From Cunninghamia lanceolata (taxonomy: Eukaryota > Streptophyta > Pinopsida > Cupressales > Cupressaceae), in contig BSBN01000334.1 of NCBI GenBank assembly GCA_027924645.1, positions 3,038,001 to 3,102,000 of the forward strand: a stretch of DNA of 64,000 bases, read 5' to 3'. Every line of letters starts with the position of its first letter. Within the stretch, counting starts at the first letter, position 1. Below the pieces are notes generated by a model that saw only the letters and a list, made by a program, of their open reading frames with translations, was not told the DNA's origin and made no database searches. Positions 1-11,800 of the stretch are shown piece by piece. A program made the position numbers and the translations under genes.

Positions 1-47
1 TTAGAACACTGATTCACCCCCCCTCTCAGTATTCTTTGTATTCAGCA
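1..47 (+). repeat. 3' end of the 5' LTR of element H (cut by window edge)
   Basis: Matches the end of the LTR at 32,077-32,123 almost base for base (GATTCACCC...CTCTCAGTATTC...) and is followed directly by a primer-binding site, as a 5' LTR must be. The exact terminal CA is either at 44 or 47; one spacer base before the PBS, as in element C, favours 47. Confidence 0.85.
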
Positions 48-48
48 A

Positions 49-61
49 TTGGTATCAGAGC
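49..61 (+). other. Primer-binding site of element H (initiator tRNA-Met type)
   Basis: TTGGTATCAGAGC begins two bases after the LTR end. TGGTATCAGAGC is the usual copia PBS, complementary to the 3' end of the initiator tRNA-Met. It fixes the element's orientation as plus strand. Confidence 0.9.
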
Positions 62-115
62 AAGGTTCCTTGGAAGAGGCTTAACAACTTGAGGAAGATC
101 TAGGATAGTGTACTC

Positions 116-766
116 ATGGCAGTGAGAAGATTTGGGAATTGCTCATATGAGAGCAATGATGAACTAAAAGCAGCTCTTATTGATCTTAAAAAATCTAAAG
201 GAGAAATCAGGGATTTGAAGTCTAATGTCCAAGAAGTTGATGAATGCATGCTAAAGCTAAGAGAGCAAGTCAATAAGTTTAAAGAGAAAAGCAAGGCATT
301 AAGTGATCAATTAAATGAAGCACATGAAACTCTAAATAATTTAACATGGGAAGTTGAAGAGAAAGAGGAGGTTGAAAGGCATCTGAATCAAGTTGTAAAT
401 GATAAGTCTGAGGATTGTGAAAAATTGGCTAAAGATGTGTTACTTTTGATGTTTGATTTGGAAGCAACTAATAGCTATAAAGAAAAATTTAAAATAAGCT
501 TTGAAAAGCTTGAAGAATTGATTGAAAGTCAGAAGAGTTCAGATGACAAGAAAGTCTTGGGATTGGAAAAAGGAGAAAGTTCAAAATCAGGCCAAGCAAA
601 CACTGAGTTTAAGAAAAACAAAGGCAACCAGTTCCAGAATTAGAGAAGAAGACCTAGAAGACCTCTAGTCAGGCAGCCAAATGCTCAAATGTACCCATCT
701 TTTAATGGCCATTGTTTTAATTACAATAAGTTTGGTCATAAGGCTACTCAATGTAGGAGTAGAATG
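116..766 (+). pseudogene. gag remnant of element H, part 1: coiled coil and first zinc knuckle
   Basis: The ORF starts with ATG 55 bases after the PBS. It reads as a charged alpha-helical coiled coil (about residues 15-170, rich in Lys/Glu/Leu heptads), the type found in the C-terminal half of copia Gag. The N-terminal capsid-like domain of full copia Gag is missing, so the protein begins in what is normally the middle. A TAG at 641-643 interrupts the frame; it continues open to a CCHC zinc knuckle around 713-754 (CFNYNKFGHKATQC), in which the second Cys is Tyr. Element A is inserted 12 bases beyond the knuckle. Family knowledge: the knuckles bind RNA for packaging. Decayed and not expected to make full-length protein. 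Confidence 0.75.
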
Positions 767-1367
767 TGTAGTGCCTCCCTAGTCCTAGCCTAATCGAGGT
801 GGCACCAAGGTATGAAATTCAAGATTTATATGATGTTGTGTTACTAAGATTTTGTTATGTTAGATTTTATAATTAGATTGGGTGTACATGTGGAGAGGAT
901 GACACCTTGACATTGGCATACTATGCGAATGATCACAGATGTTGGAATCCTCTTATTTGAACTATTCTTACTTCAACTATTATATGATATGTATATGCAG
1001 ATGTTATAATGTGTTTTGAGTGGTGTAGGTACTAGGCACTAACTCCACTTGGCTTCACAGGTCTGAGCATGCCTAATGCCCCAATGGTGGCGAGTTGGAC
1101 ATGACACATTGGCCATATACCTTAGCCTTGTCATTGTCTCTATGTTGAGATGAGTTTCTGATGTCATGTCTTACCTTAGACACCATCTCGTTACTATCTA
1201 ATTGTGATATTATTTTGTGGACCAGACCCTTGTGTATTGCCTTCATCTGTGTGTGTTCATCTATTTATTACTTTTTGGGGCGTTGTGTCAGTGAGTTAGC
1301 CTAGGGGATAGTTTCTATATGGGGGTCTTGAGATGGTTATTTCTTAAGCATGTCATCATCTATTTAA

Positions 1368-1375
1368 TATATAAA
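1368..1375 (+). promoter_or_regulatory. Probable TATA box of element A 5' LTR
   Basis: TATATAAA followed by CCC, about 600 bases into the LTR, conserved in the 3' LTR at 9,481-9,488. Position and element orientation suit an RNA polymerase II start 25-35 bases downstream. Inferred only from the motif and its conservation. Confidence 0.45.
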
Positions 1376-1714
1376 CCCAAAAATAATATTATTGTGGGTT
1401 TCGTGGACTTAGGGAAAGAAAAGGAGGATATACTTCCTTTTTATTTTATCTTCCCATTCTCATTTTGGGACACAACGGAGACTCATGTTGGAAATTTTGG
1501 AGAAGAAATGGAAGACATAAAAAGGTCTTTAGACATCGCATATTTTTCCTAGGAAACCACGTATCTTCCACTGCCTGTTATCTCTCTTTCCACCATTTAC
1601 ATTCTAGGAGCTTCTTATGTTGGGGGATGCTGAGAAAAAAATTTGGGGAAGAAAAAACAAAGGAGAAACAACGAGGGTTTGGATAGGAGAGGGGAGGACA
1701 GAAACAAGAGCCTT

Positions 1715-2560
1715 TATTCCCTGCAAATCACAATCTTAGATAAGTTTTCAACAACTTGTTTAAAAAACCCATTTTGTACATATCCTGAAACCATTGTATT
1801 CGAAGAGATGTCATCTCTTTCATACATTCTATAGAATAGTTTGCGGGCTTTGTTTAAACTTCCATAACTTGCATACATTTCTACCAGTGCACTTGCAACT
1901 TAAATATCTGACATAAATTCCCCTTTCGATATGTTTTGATCGATGTCCTTACCTCATGAGAAAACTACCTTTAGGTGCAGATAGGGAGGATGTGGTCAAA
2001 GGTTGTGGATTCTAGCTTTACTCCTACCATTCACATTTAGCTTGAAAGTTTCTAAAGACTTTTCAAAAAATCCATTTTGTGCAAAACCTGCAGTCATTGC
2101 CTTCAATGTGATGATGCCTCTTTAAGGCATTCTATCAAATAGTTCATGTGCCTCATCTATGCTCCACTTTCTACATACACACCTGCCATGGTATTTGAAG
2201 TTACAACATCTAACAAAAATTTCCCTTCCGTAATGTTTTGATGGATGTCCATACCCTGTTCGAAAACTCCATTATTTTTAGCCGAGGCATAGAGAATACT
2301 GTCAAGGTTGTGGAATTCGGATTTACACCTGCCAGTCACTTTTTTCTTGAAAGTTTCTAAAGCCTTTTCATCAAATCCATTTTGTGCATATCCTAAGATC
2401 ATTTCAGTCAATAAGACCATGTTTCTTTGTTTGATACTTTATCAAATAGTTCCTATGCCTGTGTGGTTACCAGGTCACCTACAACTTCAACATTTGGCAA
2501 AATTTCCCCTACCAACATGTTTGAATGGATTCACACTCTTTTTGTTAGAGACATGATAAT
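1715..2560 (-). pseudogene. Captured fragment of a PPR-protein gene, antisense in the 5' LTR of element A
   Basis: Read on the minus strand, this stretch encodes a decayed run of about three to four pentatricopeptide repeats of the plant PLS type. Hallmarks are GYAQNGFDEKALETFK (near 2,390), FEQGMDIHQNI, a degenerate ALVDMYAKCG-like block (ALVEMYASYGSLNKARKLF near 1,850), AHELFDRMP and FAQNGFFEKSLETFK (near 2,080). Several stops and frame changes break it; the longest open piece is 2,157-2,420. PPR proteins of this class act in organelle RNA editing and processing; this fragment lacks start, targeting peptide and E/DYW tail and cannot act as one. The same fragment sits in the 3' LTR (9,820-10,669), so capture preceded or accompanied transposition. 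It is antisense to the element. Confidence 0.8.
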
Positions 2561-4705
2561 GTGTGCATTAATATAGCACAAGCCTATTTTTCATATTACT
2601 GCATTTAGCATCACCAATAATCTCCACAAGAAAATTGTCCCACTTGAAAATGATGGAAATGATTGGCATCTCTCACAAAAATTTCTATGGCAACAATATT
2701 GGAGAGAAGTTTGGTAAGTGTGTATTCTTTTACAATAATCTTCTCATATAGGTTGTGTAGTTTGTTTAGGTTTTGAATAATTCAAGTCTCACTGCTGAAC
2801 CCATCACCTAGAAAACATTTCAAACAATATAGCCAAAGTTTATGTAAATCTAGTTTTCCAGAAAATGGAAAGACATTTCCCTGAATCTGTAGTCCTTTTT
2901 TAAAAAAAAACTTTAACTTTACATTACTGATACAAACTTTTGGAATACTTGTACATTACTTTTAAATTAGTATGATTATAGAATCATTATCTAGGATTGC
3001 AAAGTGCCAAAGAAGGTCTGATTTGTAACAGCAAAGATCTGATTGGAATTTTGGCATGTTTGGCCAATGTATTTGGGTATAATTGCATTTCTAGAAGTTC
3101 TGATTTGTAGCAGCAAAGTGAATAATCTAGAAATCAGATTTATCTTACATGTGTTTGGCCCTTTTGATGATTGAATTACATGATAGATATCTTGGTTGAT
3201 GATTATATATGTTTGGTATGTATTGTATGATGTCTAGAGGCATGTTTATTGGCTGCCTATGAATGTCTTTAAGTCTAAAAATAAAATCAGAAATTCAGAG
3301 CAGAATTCTAAGGTTTGGAGAAGAATTCAAGAAGCAGAAAATTAGGGCAGAAATCAGACTTTGAAAATCAGAATTTTAGGGTAGATTCTACTCGGACATC
3401 TTCTTTCAAGAAGTGTTATGGGCTAACCGCACTAGTAAATTTAGAAAAGTTTATTTTAAGTACCCTGCTTAGGGAGAGATTTATAGAAATGCCGATGTAT
3501 TCATTCAGATGAGATTACAAATATGCAAGAATAAACATATCCCTTCATGACCATATGTATTTTTCTTGCAAGGGCATAGATGCTACTATTGCCTCAATTT
3601 CCATGAATGTCTTGTGCCACGGTGCTGAATTGTGAGTATAGATGTTACTTGGCAACACTGTCAAATGATTATGTTATCTTGTCTTGACCGTAGGACTGCA
3701 TCACAGAGGGCAGTGCTATGAACTTCTTGTTATCATTTCCATTTGTCTATGGATGTTTCTGTTGTAATTCAGCCATAAGTATAGTTGAATTAATTGAGAT
3801 CAGTGTTGGGAAATTTCAATATGTTTTAGGTCTGGTGAGCTTTATGTGCTTGTTCATTACTTATGAATGCATGTTGAACCTGTTGGAATTGAGTGTAGAT
3901 GATAGGGTAGGCATGGAAGTAGTTCCCAATGTGGCATTGAGCAAGAGTTCCCACTTGGAGGCCCATTGGAGGAAAAACAAATTCTGTTTTGTGCCAAGCT
4001 TGTATTTTTGAGACAAGTACATTTGTTTAGCTACTTACTTCTGCTGCCCCTATCCCCTCACCCCTCCTCATCTGAGTAGTGTTTCTTTGACATGATTACC
4101 ATGTGCCTTATGTATGCCTTCCATAAACCATGTGTTTGTGATATGTTCATGAGTTATGAGACTTGTGGTATCTCTTTTGTGGCTGAGTATACATGCCTCC
4201 TTATCCCTATTGTTGGTATGCTTGTGTATGGCCATGTGATCATCTTCAAGCACAGGGGATGGATCCTTGAGGTTCCACATGGTAGGATGGTGTTGCACCC
4301 ACTATTGGGGATCCATATATCAACATTAGTTTTGGTGATGACATCGGCAAGGGCTACTCCATTCTTCTCTCTGCTTTCCTAGATATATTCTCTTATGCAT
4401 TGTACAACTCAGTAATCTGAGATTATGTATTATAATCATGTATTAATGTAATTTGTTTTGTGAGGCACTCTTATTTTGGAGGTCCTTGTAATTAGAGCTT
4501 GTTGTACTCTTCTATAATAGATGTATTGTGATAATCTTCCACTCATGTTATCTATCTTGGTGACAGGATGATGTTGCACTCCATGTTTTGAGTCAATTTA
4601 GAGTATCGATATATTTATATATTTATCTTAATGTTTTTAAGAAAAAAAATTGTTGTACCCTTTTTGGGCTCTTGTTTCTTAGGTTCCCGAGTGGGGCATT
4701 ACATA

Positions 4706-4716
4706 GGTATCAGAGC
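4706..4716 (+). other. Primer-binding site of element A
   Basis: GGTATCAGAGC two bases after the 5' LTR end, matching the initiator tRNA-Met type PBS except that its first TG reads TA. Sets the element orientation as plus. Confidence 0.85.
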
Positions 4717-6326
4717 ACCTAGGTTTTACAACTCTGGGAACTCTAGGGAGTGTTTGTTGGGTCTAACCTTTCATTTGTGCATGTCATGAAAACTAATAGT
4801 TTTCTGTAAGTTTCAACTTGATAGTTGTAGACTAGGATGATGGTTTATCTTCTCAGGAGTTGTGAATATGTTCGTGAGTAGTTTTTGAACCATAACATGT
4901 GGATGGATGAGGCACATTCCTTGCTCTAACCTTGTGCATCTACTGGGTATGTAGTAGATAAGATGGTAATTAGATAAGAAGATCAAGTTGTCTCCTTATG
5001 TTTCTCGACATGCTTTGCATGATGTCAAGGGTAGCTATATGGTTTACCATTTTTTTGTCTTATATCTAGTATATATGGAATATATGATATATTGTGAATC
5101 TACTCTTTTAAAGGTCACAAAGGAGGATACAAATTAAAGTGATAAATTGACTAGGTAATTTGACAGTGTTTAGATTTCATTATTTTCGACTAGAGAATCA
5201 TATTTTTATCAGTTATTAGATGATAAAGCTAATGTTACTTGTTTTCATGTCTTAATTTATTCTCTTATCTACTTGATTGTTAGACTAGTTGTTAGTGTGT
5301 TTAGTAACTTCACAAATGTATTGCTCTCGCATACATAGAAAGTATTTAGCTAAATTGGTGATGCTTTAGACAACTTGTAATTGGAATTTGATTGTTAGTT
5401 AAATGTGAGTGCCCTTGAGAATGATTTTGGTGGAATTTTTTAGATAAGTTGATTATGTATGGCATAGTAATTAGAAATTTATTGCCTTGAAATAGATTTT
5501 TGGTTTAGTTGATATTACATTATGACCTATTGAAAATTCCTTGAAATGAGTACCAATTGCATAATTAATTTTTAAAAAATGGTTTCAATATTAAGTAGTG
5601 AACTAGAAAAAGGAATAATGGAATTATGTTTCTTGTTGTGATTATCAATGGTCACTTGAGTAATTATCCTAGACAATGTTGTGATACTATAATGTTATGC
5701 GAGTGTAATGGGGATATGTGTTGTCATGTGTAAATAACAGTTAACATTGTAGTCATGCCTTAAGTATGTGATATAAGATATGCTCTTGTGATGTTTGTAC
5801 ATGTGGGTGGATAACCCATTTTCCCTAACCATTTGTTCCATGGGATGAGGATGGACCATAATGTGCCCTGAGCATATACTTAGTTCTAGTTACAGACACA
5901 TGGTAGTTATATAGATGTCATCATGGATTTTTGGTATTTGGGATGGTAGCTTGATGAAGTGACAGTTGTGTGTAATGAGATAATAGTGAATGATACTGTT
6001 ATATGGGGATGATATGAATTTTGATGTGGCCTTCAATATGAGTATGAGGTGTATTTCTCTCTACTTGGAATAATTTTAGATGGGCTTACACATATGTGAT
6101 ATATTAGACTCACGATACATGATAACCATACAGGCTTGTGGGTTTACTCTCGTGAGGTGGATGTCAGATCCTATAGATGAATCATTTGTGACAAATGTCA
6201 ATGGACCTTGGTATGATGGTAGGTGCCTATTCATGTGGATTCGTCACACAGATATATGATTAGACTATTCCAGATTGTGTGGGACACACTTATTATGATA
6301 TGGTAAATTGTTCATTGATCATTATA

Positions 6327-6518
6327 TGGTTTGAGATACACCATATTATTCTATGGTTTGAGAATCACCATACTATTATGTGGTAAGAGAACCACCATAA
6401 TATTCTATGGTTAGAGAACCACCATACTATTCTGTGGTTTGAGAACCACCATATTATTCTGTGGTATGAGATCACCATGACATTGCATGCTATTATTGTA
6501 TGTGGTTTGAGACCATTG
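6327..6518 (+). repeat. 27-bp hairpin minisatellite, array 1 of element A
   Basis: Units start at 6,327, 6,354, 6,381, 6,408, 6,435 and 6,462, a spacing of exactly 27, with a further single unit at 6,503. Typical unit core is TGGTTWGAGAACCACCATA (W = A or T), in which TGGTT and AACCA pair around an AGAG or TGAG loop. The first two units have lost the perfect stem. Confidence 0.9.
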
Positions 6519-7367
6519 TACAATTCCCCTCCTCCCCTTAGGTGACCTTGTTGCAAGGTCACATGGTGTTCGTAATGTGCAAATTTCTAAGAGATTGTTG
6601 GAATATTTATTTATGTGTTGAATATTTTGCTTGCAAGCTAGCAATGTTTTGTTACTTTGGGCTTATTGGCCATTTTTATGTTTGAGTTAGTCCTTTTACC
6701 TCAAGGACATGTTCTTGGATAAACTTGGGATAATACAAAGATTTTTATTTGATCTGTACTTTGTTTATGATTCATTATATTTGTTTTCTTCTACTTTATT
6801 GAGGTTTAATTTATGAGTTTACTTTACTTCTCTAATTTTCTAATTTGAGTCAATTTAATGTTCCAATTGCTCATATGTGTGGAGCATTGAGGATGGACCA
6901 TAATGTGCCCTGAGCATATACTCAGTTCTAACTATAGACACATGGCAGTTATATTGATGTCATCATGAATTTCTAGTATTTGGGATGATAGCTTGATGAA
7001 GTGACAGTTGTGTGTAATGAGATAATAGTGAATGATACTATGATACATGGATGATATGACTTTTGATGTGGTTGTCAGTATGATTATGAGGTGTATTTCT
7101 CTCTACTTGGAATAATTTTAGATGACATTATACATACACGATATCTCAGACTCACGATACATGATAACCATACAGGCTTGTGGGTTTCCTCTTGTGAGGT
7201 TGATGTTAGATCCTATAGACGACTCGTTTGTGCAAATCTCAATGGACCTTGGTATGATGGTAGGTGCCTACACATGTGGATTCATCACATAGATATATGA
7301 TCAAACTATTCCGGATTGTGTGGGACACACTCATTATGATATGGTAAATTCTTCATTGATCATTATA

Positions 7368-7540
7368 TGGTTTGAGAACCACCATACTATTTTGTGGTTT
7401 GAGAACCACCATACTATTGTCTAGTTAGAGAACCACCATAATATTCTATGGTTAGAGAACCACCATACTATTCTATGGCCACCATACTATTCTGTGGTTT
7501 GAGAACCACCATATTATTTTGTGGTATGAGACCACCATGA
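7368..7540 (+). repeat. 27-bp hairpin minisatellite, array 2 of element A
   Basis: Units start at 7,368, 7,395, 7,422, 7,449, 7,476, 7,495 and 7,522. Spacing is 27 except after 7,476, where the unit has lost 8 bases from the hairpin centre (TGGCCACCATACTATT). The same shortened unit occurs near the end of the array in element B (21,241). Confidence 0.9.
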
Positions 7541-8383
7541 TATTGCATGCTATTATCTTATGTGGTTTGAGACCACTATATGATTCCCCTCCTTCCCTTA
7601 GGTGACCTTTTTGCAAGGTCGCATGATGTTCGTAATGTGCAAATTTCTAAGAGATTGTTGGAATATTTTGCTTGCAAGCCAGCAGTGTTTTGTTACTTTG
7701 GACTAATTAATCATTTTTATGTTTGAGTTAGTCCTTTTGCCTCAAGGACGTGTTCTCTAATAAACTTGGGATAATACAAAGATTGTTATTTGATTTCTAC
7801 TTCTTTTATGATTCATTATATTTGTTTACTTCTACTTTATTGAGGTTTAATTTATGAGTTTGGTTTACTTCTGTAATTTTCTAGTTTGGGGAACTTTAAT
7901 GTTACAACTGCTGGTATGTGTGGAGTTTTGTGACTATTGTATACTATCATATCCTAAACGGATCACGGATAGGTCATTTAGGGGAGTAGATGGCCTGGGG
8001 AATCTTGTACATGCTGAGTTATGTATGGAGGGCTCCTAGAGAGGACCCTAAGACCATCCTTCATGATCTGCTACTTGGCACAGTGGTATTCTACATGACA
8101 TGGTTATTCACTCATTGATCATTCAGCTCTATGGCACTATGGATTGCTCAGTGGCCTATCAGTGTTGTCCTCTCGTAATACCCCTCTTAATGTAGCCTAG
8201 TGATGTGAATTCCTGGTGATATGAAAGATCATCTATGTGTAAGTTGTAAAATTTTTCATGTTTGTGGTTGCATATTAGAAGTAAAATGTTTCACTATGCC
8301 CAGTAAAGTGACAAATTACTGCATTATATGATAGAGAGGTCATGCATGCTATGAAAGTAGAGGTTGAAATCATGTAAATGTGC

Positions 8384-8413
8384 ATATATATATATGTGTG
8401 TGTGTGTGTGTGT
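8384..8413. repeat. TA/TG microsatellite in element A
   Basis: Alternating TA then TG dinucleotides for about 30 bases; ordinary slippage repeat. Confidence 0.9.
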
Positions 8414-8838
8414 TGTGTGCTCCATTTTAAAGATGTCTGCATGTCAAAAGTTAGATAATTGAAAATTTTGTATATTGAAAAGTGCAATTTGCTGCATTCA
8501 AGAGAAAATTATGTGGTTTATACTAGTATAAATGTGCAAATTGATGGTTGTGAGCAACTAGTAGGTTGTTTGAGATAGTGAATGCTTGAAAAAAAATATT
8601 GATTATTATGGCCCATTCTTTATTTTATTAGAGGAAATGGTTACATGATAATGTATATTTTGTATGAAATTGAGTGCCTTGCCTCTTCCTCACCTATGTA
8701 CTAGAAATTATCACATGTAATTTTGTGTACCAGGGGGAATGTGACAGTCTAAATTTTATAATTGTCTTGAATTTTTTTGGACTAATGTGTGTTATGGCTG
8801 TATTTTAGCATTGTGACTTCCAAGAGTAAGTCATTCTC

Positions 8839-8851
8839 TTGGGGCTGAGCA
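8839..8851 (+). other. Polypurine-tract candidate of element A
   Basis: TTGGGGCTGAGCA lies directly before the 3' LTR start. It resembles the element B tract ATGGGGCGAGAA in the same position, which supports it as the plus-strand priming site of both, although it is not purely purine. Confidence 0.6.
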
Positions 8852-11800
8852 TGTAGTGCCTCCCTAGTCCTGGCCTAATCGAGGTGACACTGATGTATAA
8901 AATTCAAGCTTTATATGATATTGTGTTACTGACATTTTGTTATGTTAGATTTCATGTTTAGATTTGGTGTACATGTGGAGAGGATGACACCTTGACATTG
9001 GCATACTATGCGAATGATCACAGATGTTGGAATCCTCTGATGTGGACTATTCTTGCTTTAGCTATTATATAACATGTATATATAGATGTTATAATGTGTT
9101 TTGAGTGTTGCAAGTACCAAGAACCAACTCCACTTGGCTTCATAGGTTTGAGCGTGCCTAATGCCACAATGGCGGTCAGTTGGAGATGACACATTGGCCA
9201 TATACCTTAGCCTCGTAATTGTCTCTATGTTGAGATGAGTTTCTAATGTCATGTCTTACCTCGGACACCATCTGGTTACTATTTGATTGTGATATTCTTC
9301 TATGAGCCAGACTTACGTGATGTTGATGTTGGGACCAGAACCTTGTGTATTTCCTTCATGTGCATGTGTTCATCTATTTGTTACTTTTTGAGGCATTGTG
9401 TCAGTGAGTTGGCCGAGTGGATAGTTTCTATATGGGGGTCTTGAGATGGTTATTTCTTAAGCCTATGGTCAACTATTTAATATATAAACCCAAAAATAAT
9501 ATTATTGTGGCTTTTATGCACTTAGGGAAAGAAAAGGAGGATATACTTCCTTTTTATTTTATCTTCCCATTCTCATTTTGGGACATGACGGAGACTCATG
9601 CTGAAAATTTTGGGGAAGAAATGGAGGAGGTGAAAAGGTTTTTAGACATCACATATTTTTCTTGGGGAGCCACGTATCTTCCACTGCTTGTTCTCTCTCT
9701 TTCCATCATTTACATTCTAAGAGATTCTTACATTGGGCGATGCCGAGAAAAAAATTTTGGGAAAAAAAAGGAGAAACAATGAGGGTTTGGACATGAGAGG
9801 GAAGAGAAGCGACATGATCCTTTATCCCCAGTAAATCACAATCTTAGCTAAGTTTTCTACATCTTGTTTAACAAATCCATTTTGTACATATCCTCAAACC
9901 ATCATATTCAAAGAGATATCATCTCTTTCAGACATTTTGTAGGACAATTTACGGGCTTTGTCTAAACTTTCGTAACTTGCATACATTTCTACCAATGCAC
10001 TTGCAACTTAAATATCTAACAGAAATTCCCCTTTTGATCTGCTTTGATGGATGTCCTTACCCTGTGACAAAACTGCCTTTAGGCATAGATAGGGAGGATG
10101 TGGTCAAAGATTACAATTTTTAGATTTACTCCTACCAATCACATTTAGCTTAAATGTTTCTAAAGACTTTTCAACAAATCCATTTCATGCCAAACTTGCA
10201 GTCATTGCCTTCCATGTGATAACGCCTTTTTGAGGCATTCTATCAAATAGTTCATGTACCTCATCTATGCTCCACTTTCTGCATACATGCCTACCGAGGA
10301 ATTTGCAATTACAACATCTAACAAAAATTTCCCTTCCGTAATGTTTTGATGGATGTCCATACCATGTTCCAAAACTCCATTATTTTTAGCAGAGGCATGG
10401 AGCATGCTGTCAAGGTTGTGGAATTTGGATTTACACCTGCTAGTCACTTTTTTCTTGAAAGTTTCTAAAGCCTTTTAGTCAAATCCATTTTGTGCATATC
10501 CTAAGATCATTTCAGTCAATAAGAGCATGTTTCTTTGTTTGATACTTTATCAAGCAGTTTATGTGCCTATGTGGTTACCAGGACACCTACAACTTCAACG
10601 TTTGGCAAATTTTCCCCTGCCAATATGCTTGAATGGATTCACACTCTTTTTGTTAGAGATATGATACTATGCACATTAATATAGTGCAAGCCTATTTTTT
10701 AGATTGCTACATTTAGCATCACCAATAATCTCCACAAAAAAATTGTCCCTCTTTAGAATGATGGAAATGATTGGCATCTCTCACAACAATTTCTATGGAA
10801 ACAATATTGGAGAGAAGTTTGGTAGGTGTGTATTCTTTTAAAATAATCTTCTCAAATAGGTTGTGTAGGTTGTTTAGCTTTTGAATAATTCAAGTCTCAC
10901 TGCTGAACTCAACACCCAGAAAATATTTTAAACAATATAGCCAATGTTTATGTAAATCTAGTTTTCCAAAAAATGGAAAAACATTTACCTAAATCTGCAG
11001 GCCTTTTTTAAAAAAAACTTTAACTTTACATTACTGATAAAAACTTTTGGAATACCTATACATTGCTTTTAAATTAGTATGATTGTAGAATCATTATCTA
11101 GGATTGCAAAGTGCCAGAGAAGGTCTGATTTGAGATAGCAGAGATCTGATTGGAATTTTGGCATGTTTGGCCAATGTATTTGGGTATAATTACATTTCCA
11201 GAAGTTCTGATTTGTAGCAGCAGAGTCAACAATCCATAAATCATATTTGTCTTACATGTGTTTGGCCCTTTTGATGATTGAATTACATGATAGATATCTT
11301 GGTTGATGATTATATATGTTTGGTATGTATTTTATGATGACTAGATGCATGTTTATTGGCTACCTATGAATGTGTTTAAGTCTGAAAATAAAATCAGAAA
11401 TTCAGAGCAGAATTCTAAGGTTTGGAGAAGAATTCAATAAGTAAAAAATTAGGACAGAAATGAGACTTTGAAAATAAGAATTTGAGGGCTAATTCTACTT
11501 GGACATCTTCTTTCAAGAAGTGTTATGGGCTAACCCTACTAATAAATTCAAAAAAGTTTATTTTAAGTACCTTGCTTAGGGAGAGATTTTATAAAAATGT
11601 TGATCTATTCGTTTAGAAGAGATTGCAAATATGCAAGAATAAACATATCCCTTTGTGACCATATGTAGTTTTCTTGCAAGGGCATAGATGTCACTGTTGC
11701 CTTGATTTCCATGAATGTCTTGTGCCATGGCACTGAATTGTGAGTATAGTCATTACTTGCCAACACTGTCAAATGATTATGTTATCTTGTCTTGACCGTA

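Larger units (their letters stand above)
767..4703 (+). repeat. 5' LTR of element A (about 3.94 kb)
   Basis: Collinear over its whole length with 8,852-12,773, with scattered substitutions and small indels. It holds a TATA box at 1,368-1,375, the antisense PPR fragment at 1,715-2,560, and otherwise AT-rich sequence in which I see no gene. Short ORFs here (for example 1,319-1,552 and 3,718-4,011) have no recognisable domain and are broken or altered in the other LTR copy. Confidence 0.95.
5844..7925 (+). repeat. Direct tandem duplication of about 1.04 kb inside element A
   Basis: 5,844-6,883 and 6,886-7,925 align at a constant offset of about 1,042 bases, starting at TGAGGATGGACCATAATGTG and ending at TATGTGTGGAG. 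Each copy carries one 27-bp array and the GATTCCCCTCC / TTAGGTGACC block. Element B has a single counterpart (about 20,643-21,725), so the duplication probably arose in the lineage of A. Confidence 0.9.
4717..8838 (+). other. Non-coding internal domain of element A
   Basis: No Gag, protease, integrase, reverse transcriptase or RNase H motif is seen in any frame; the longest ORFs are under 80 codons without recognisable domains. Contents: AT-rich DNA to about 5,640; a segment from about 5,650 to the 3' end homologous to 20,445-22,440 of element B; a 1.04-kb direct duplication (5,844-7,925); two arrays of 27-bp units; a TA/TG microsatellite at 8,384-8,413; and AGGGGGAATGTGACAG near 8,731, which resembles a second polypurine tract followed by TG. 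Confidence 0.85.

Noticed and set aside
49..61. GGTATCAGAGC motifs as tRNA gene fragments
   Set aside because: Only 11-13 bases match, always directly after an LTR end; they are primer-binding sites.
1319..1552. Short ORF MGVLRWLFLK... repeated at 9,417
   Set aside because: Its repetition comes from LTR duplication and it overlaps the TATA region; length and reading differ between copies. No domain.
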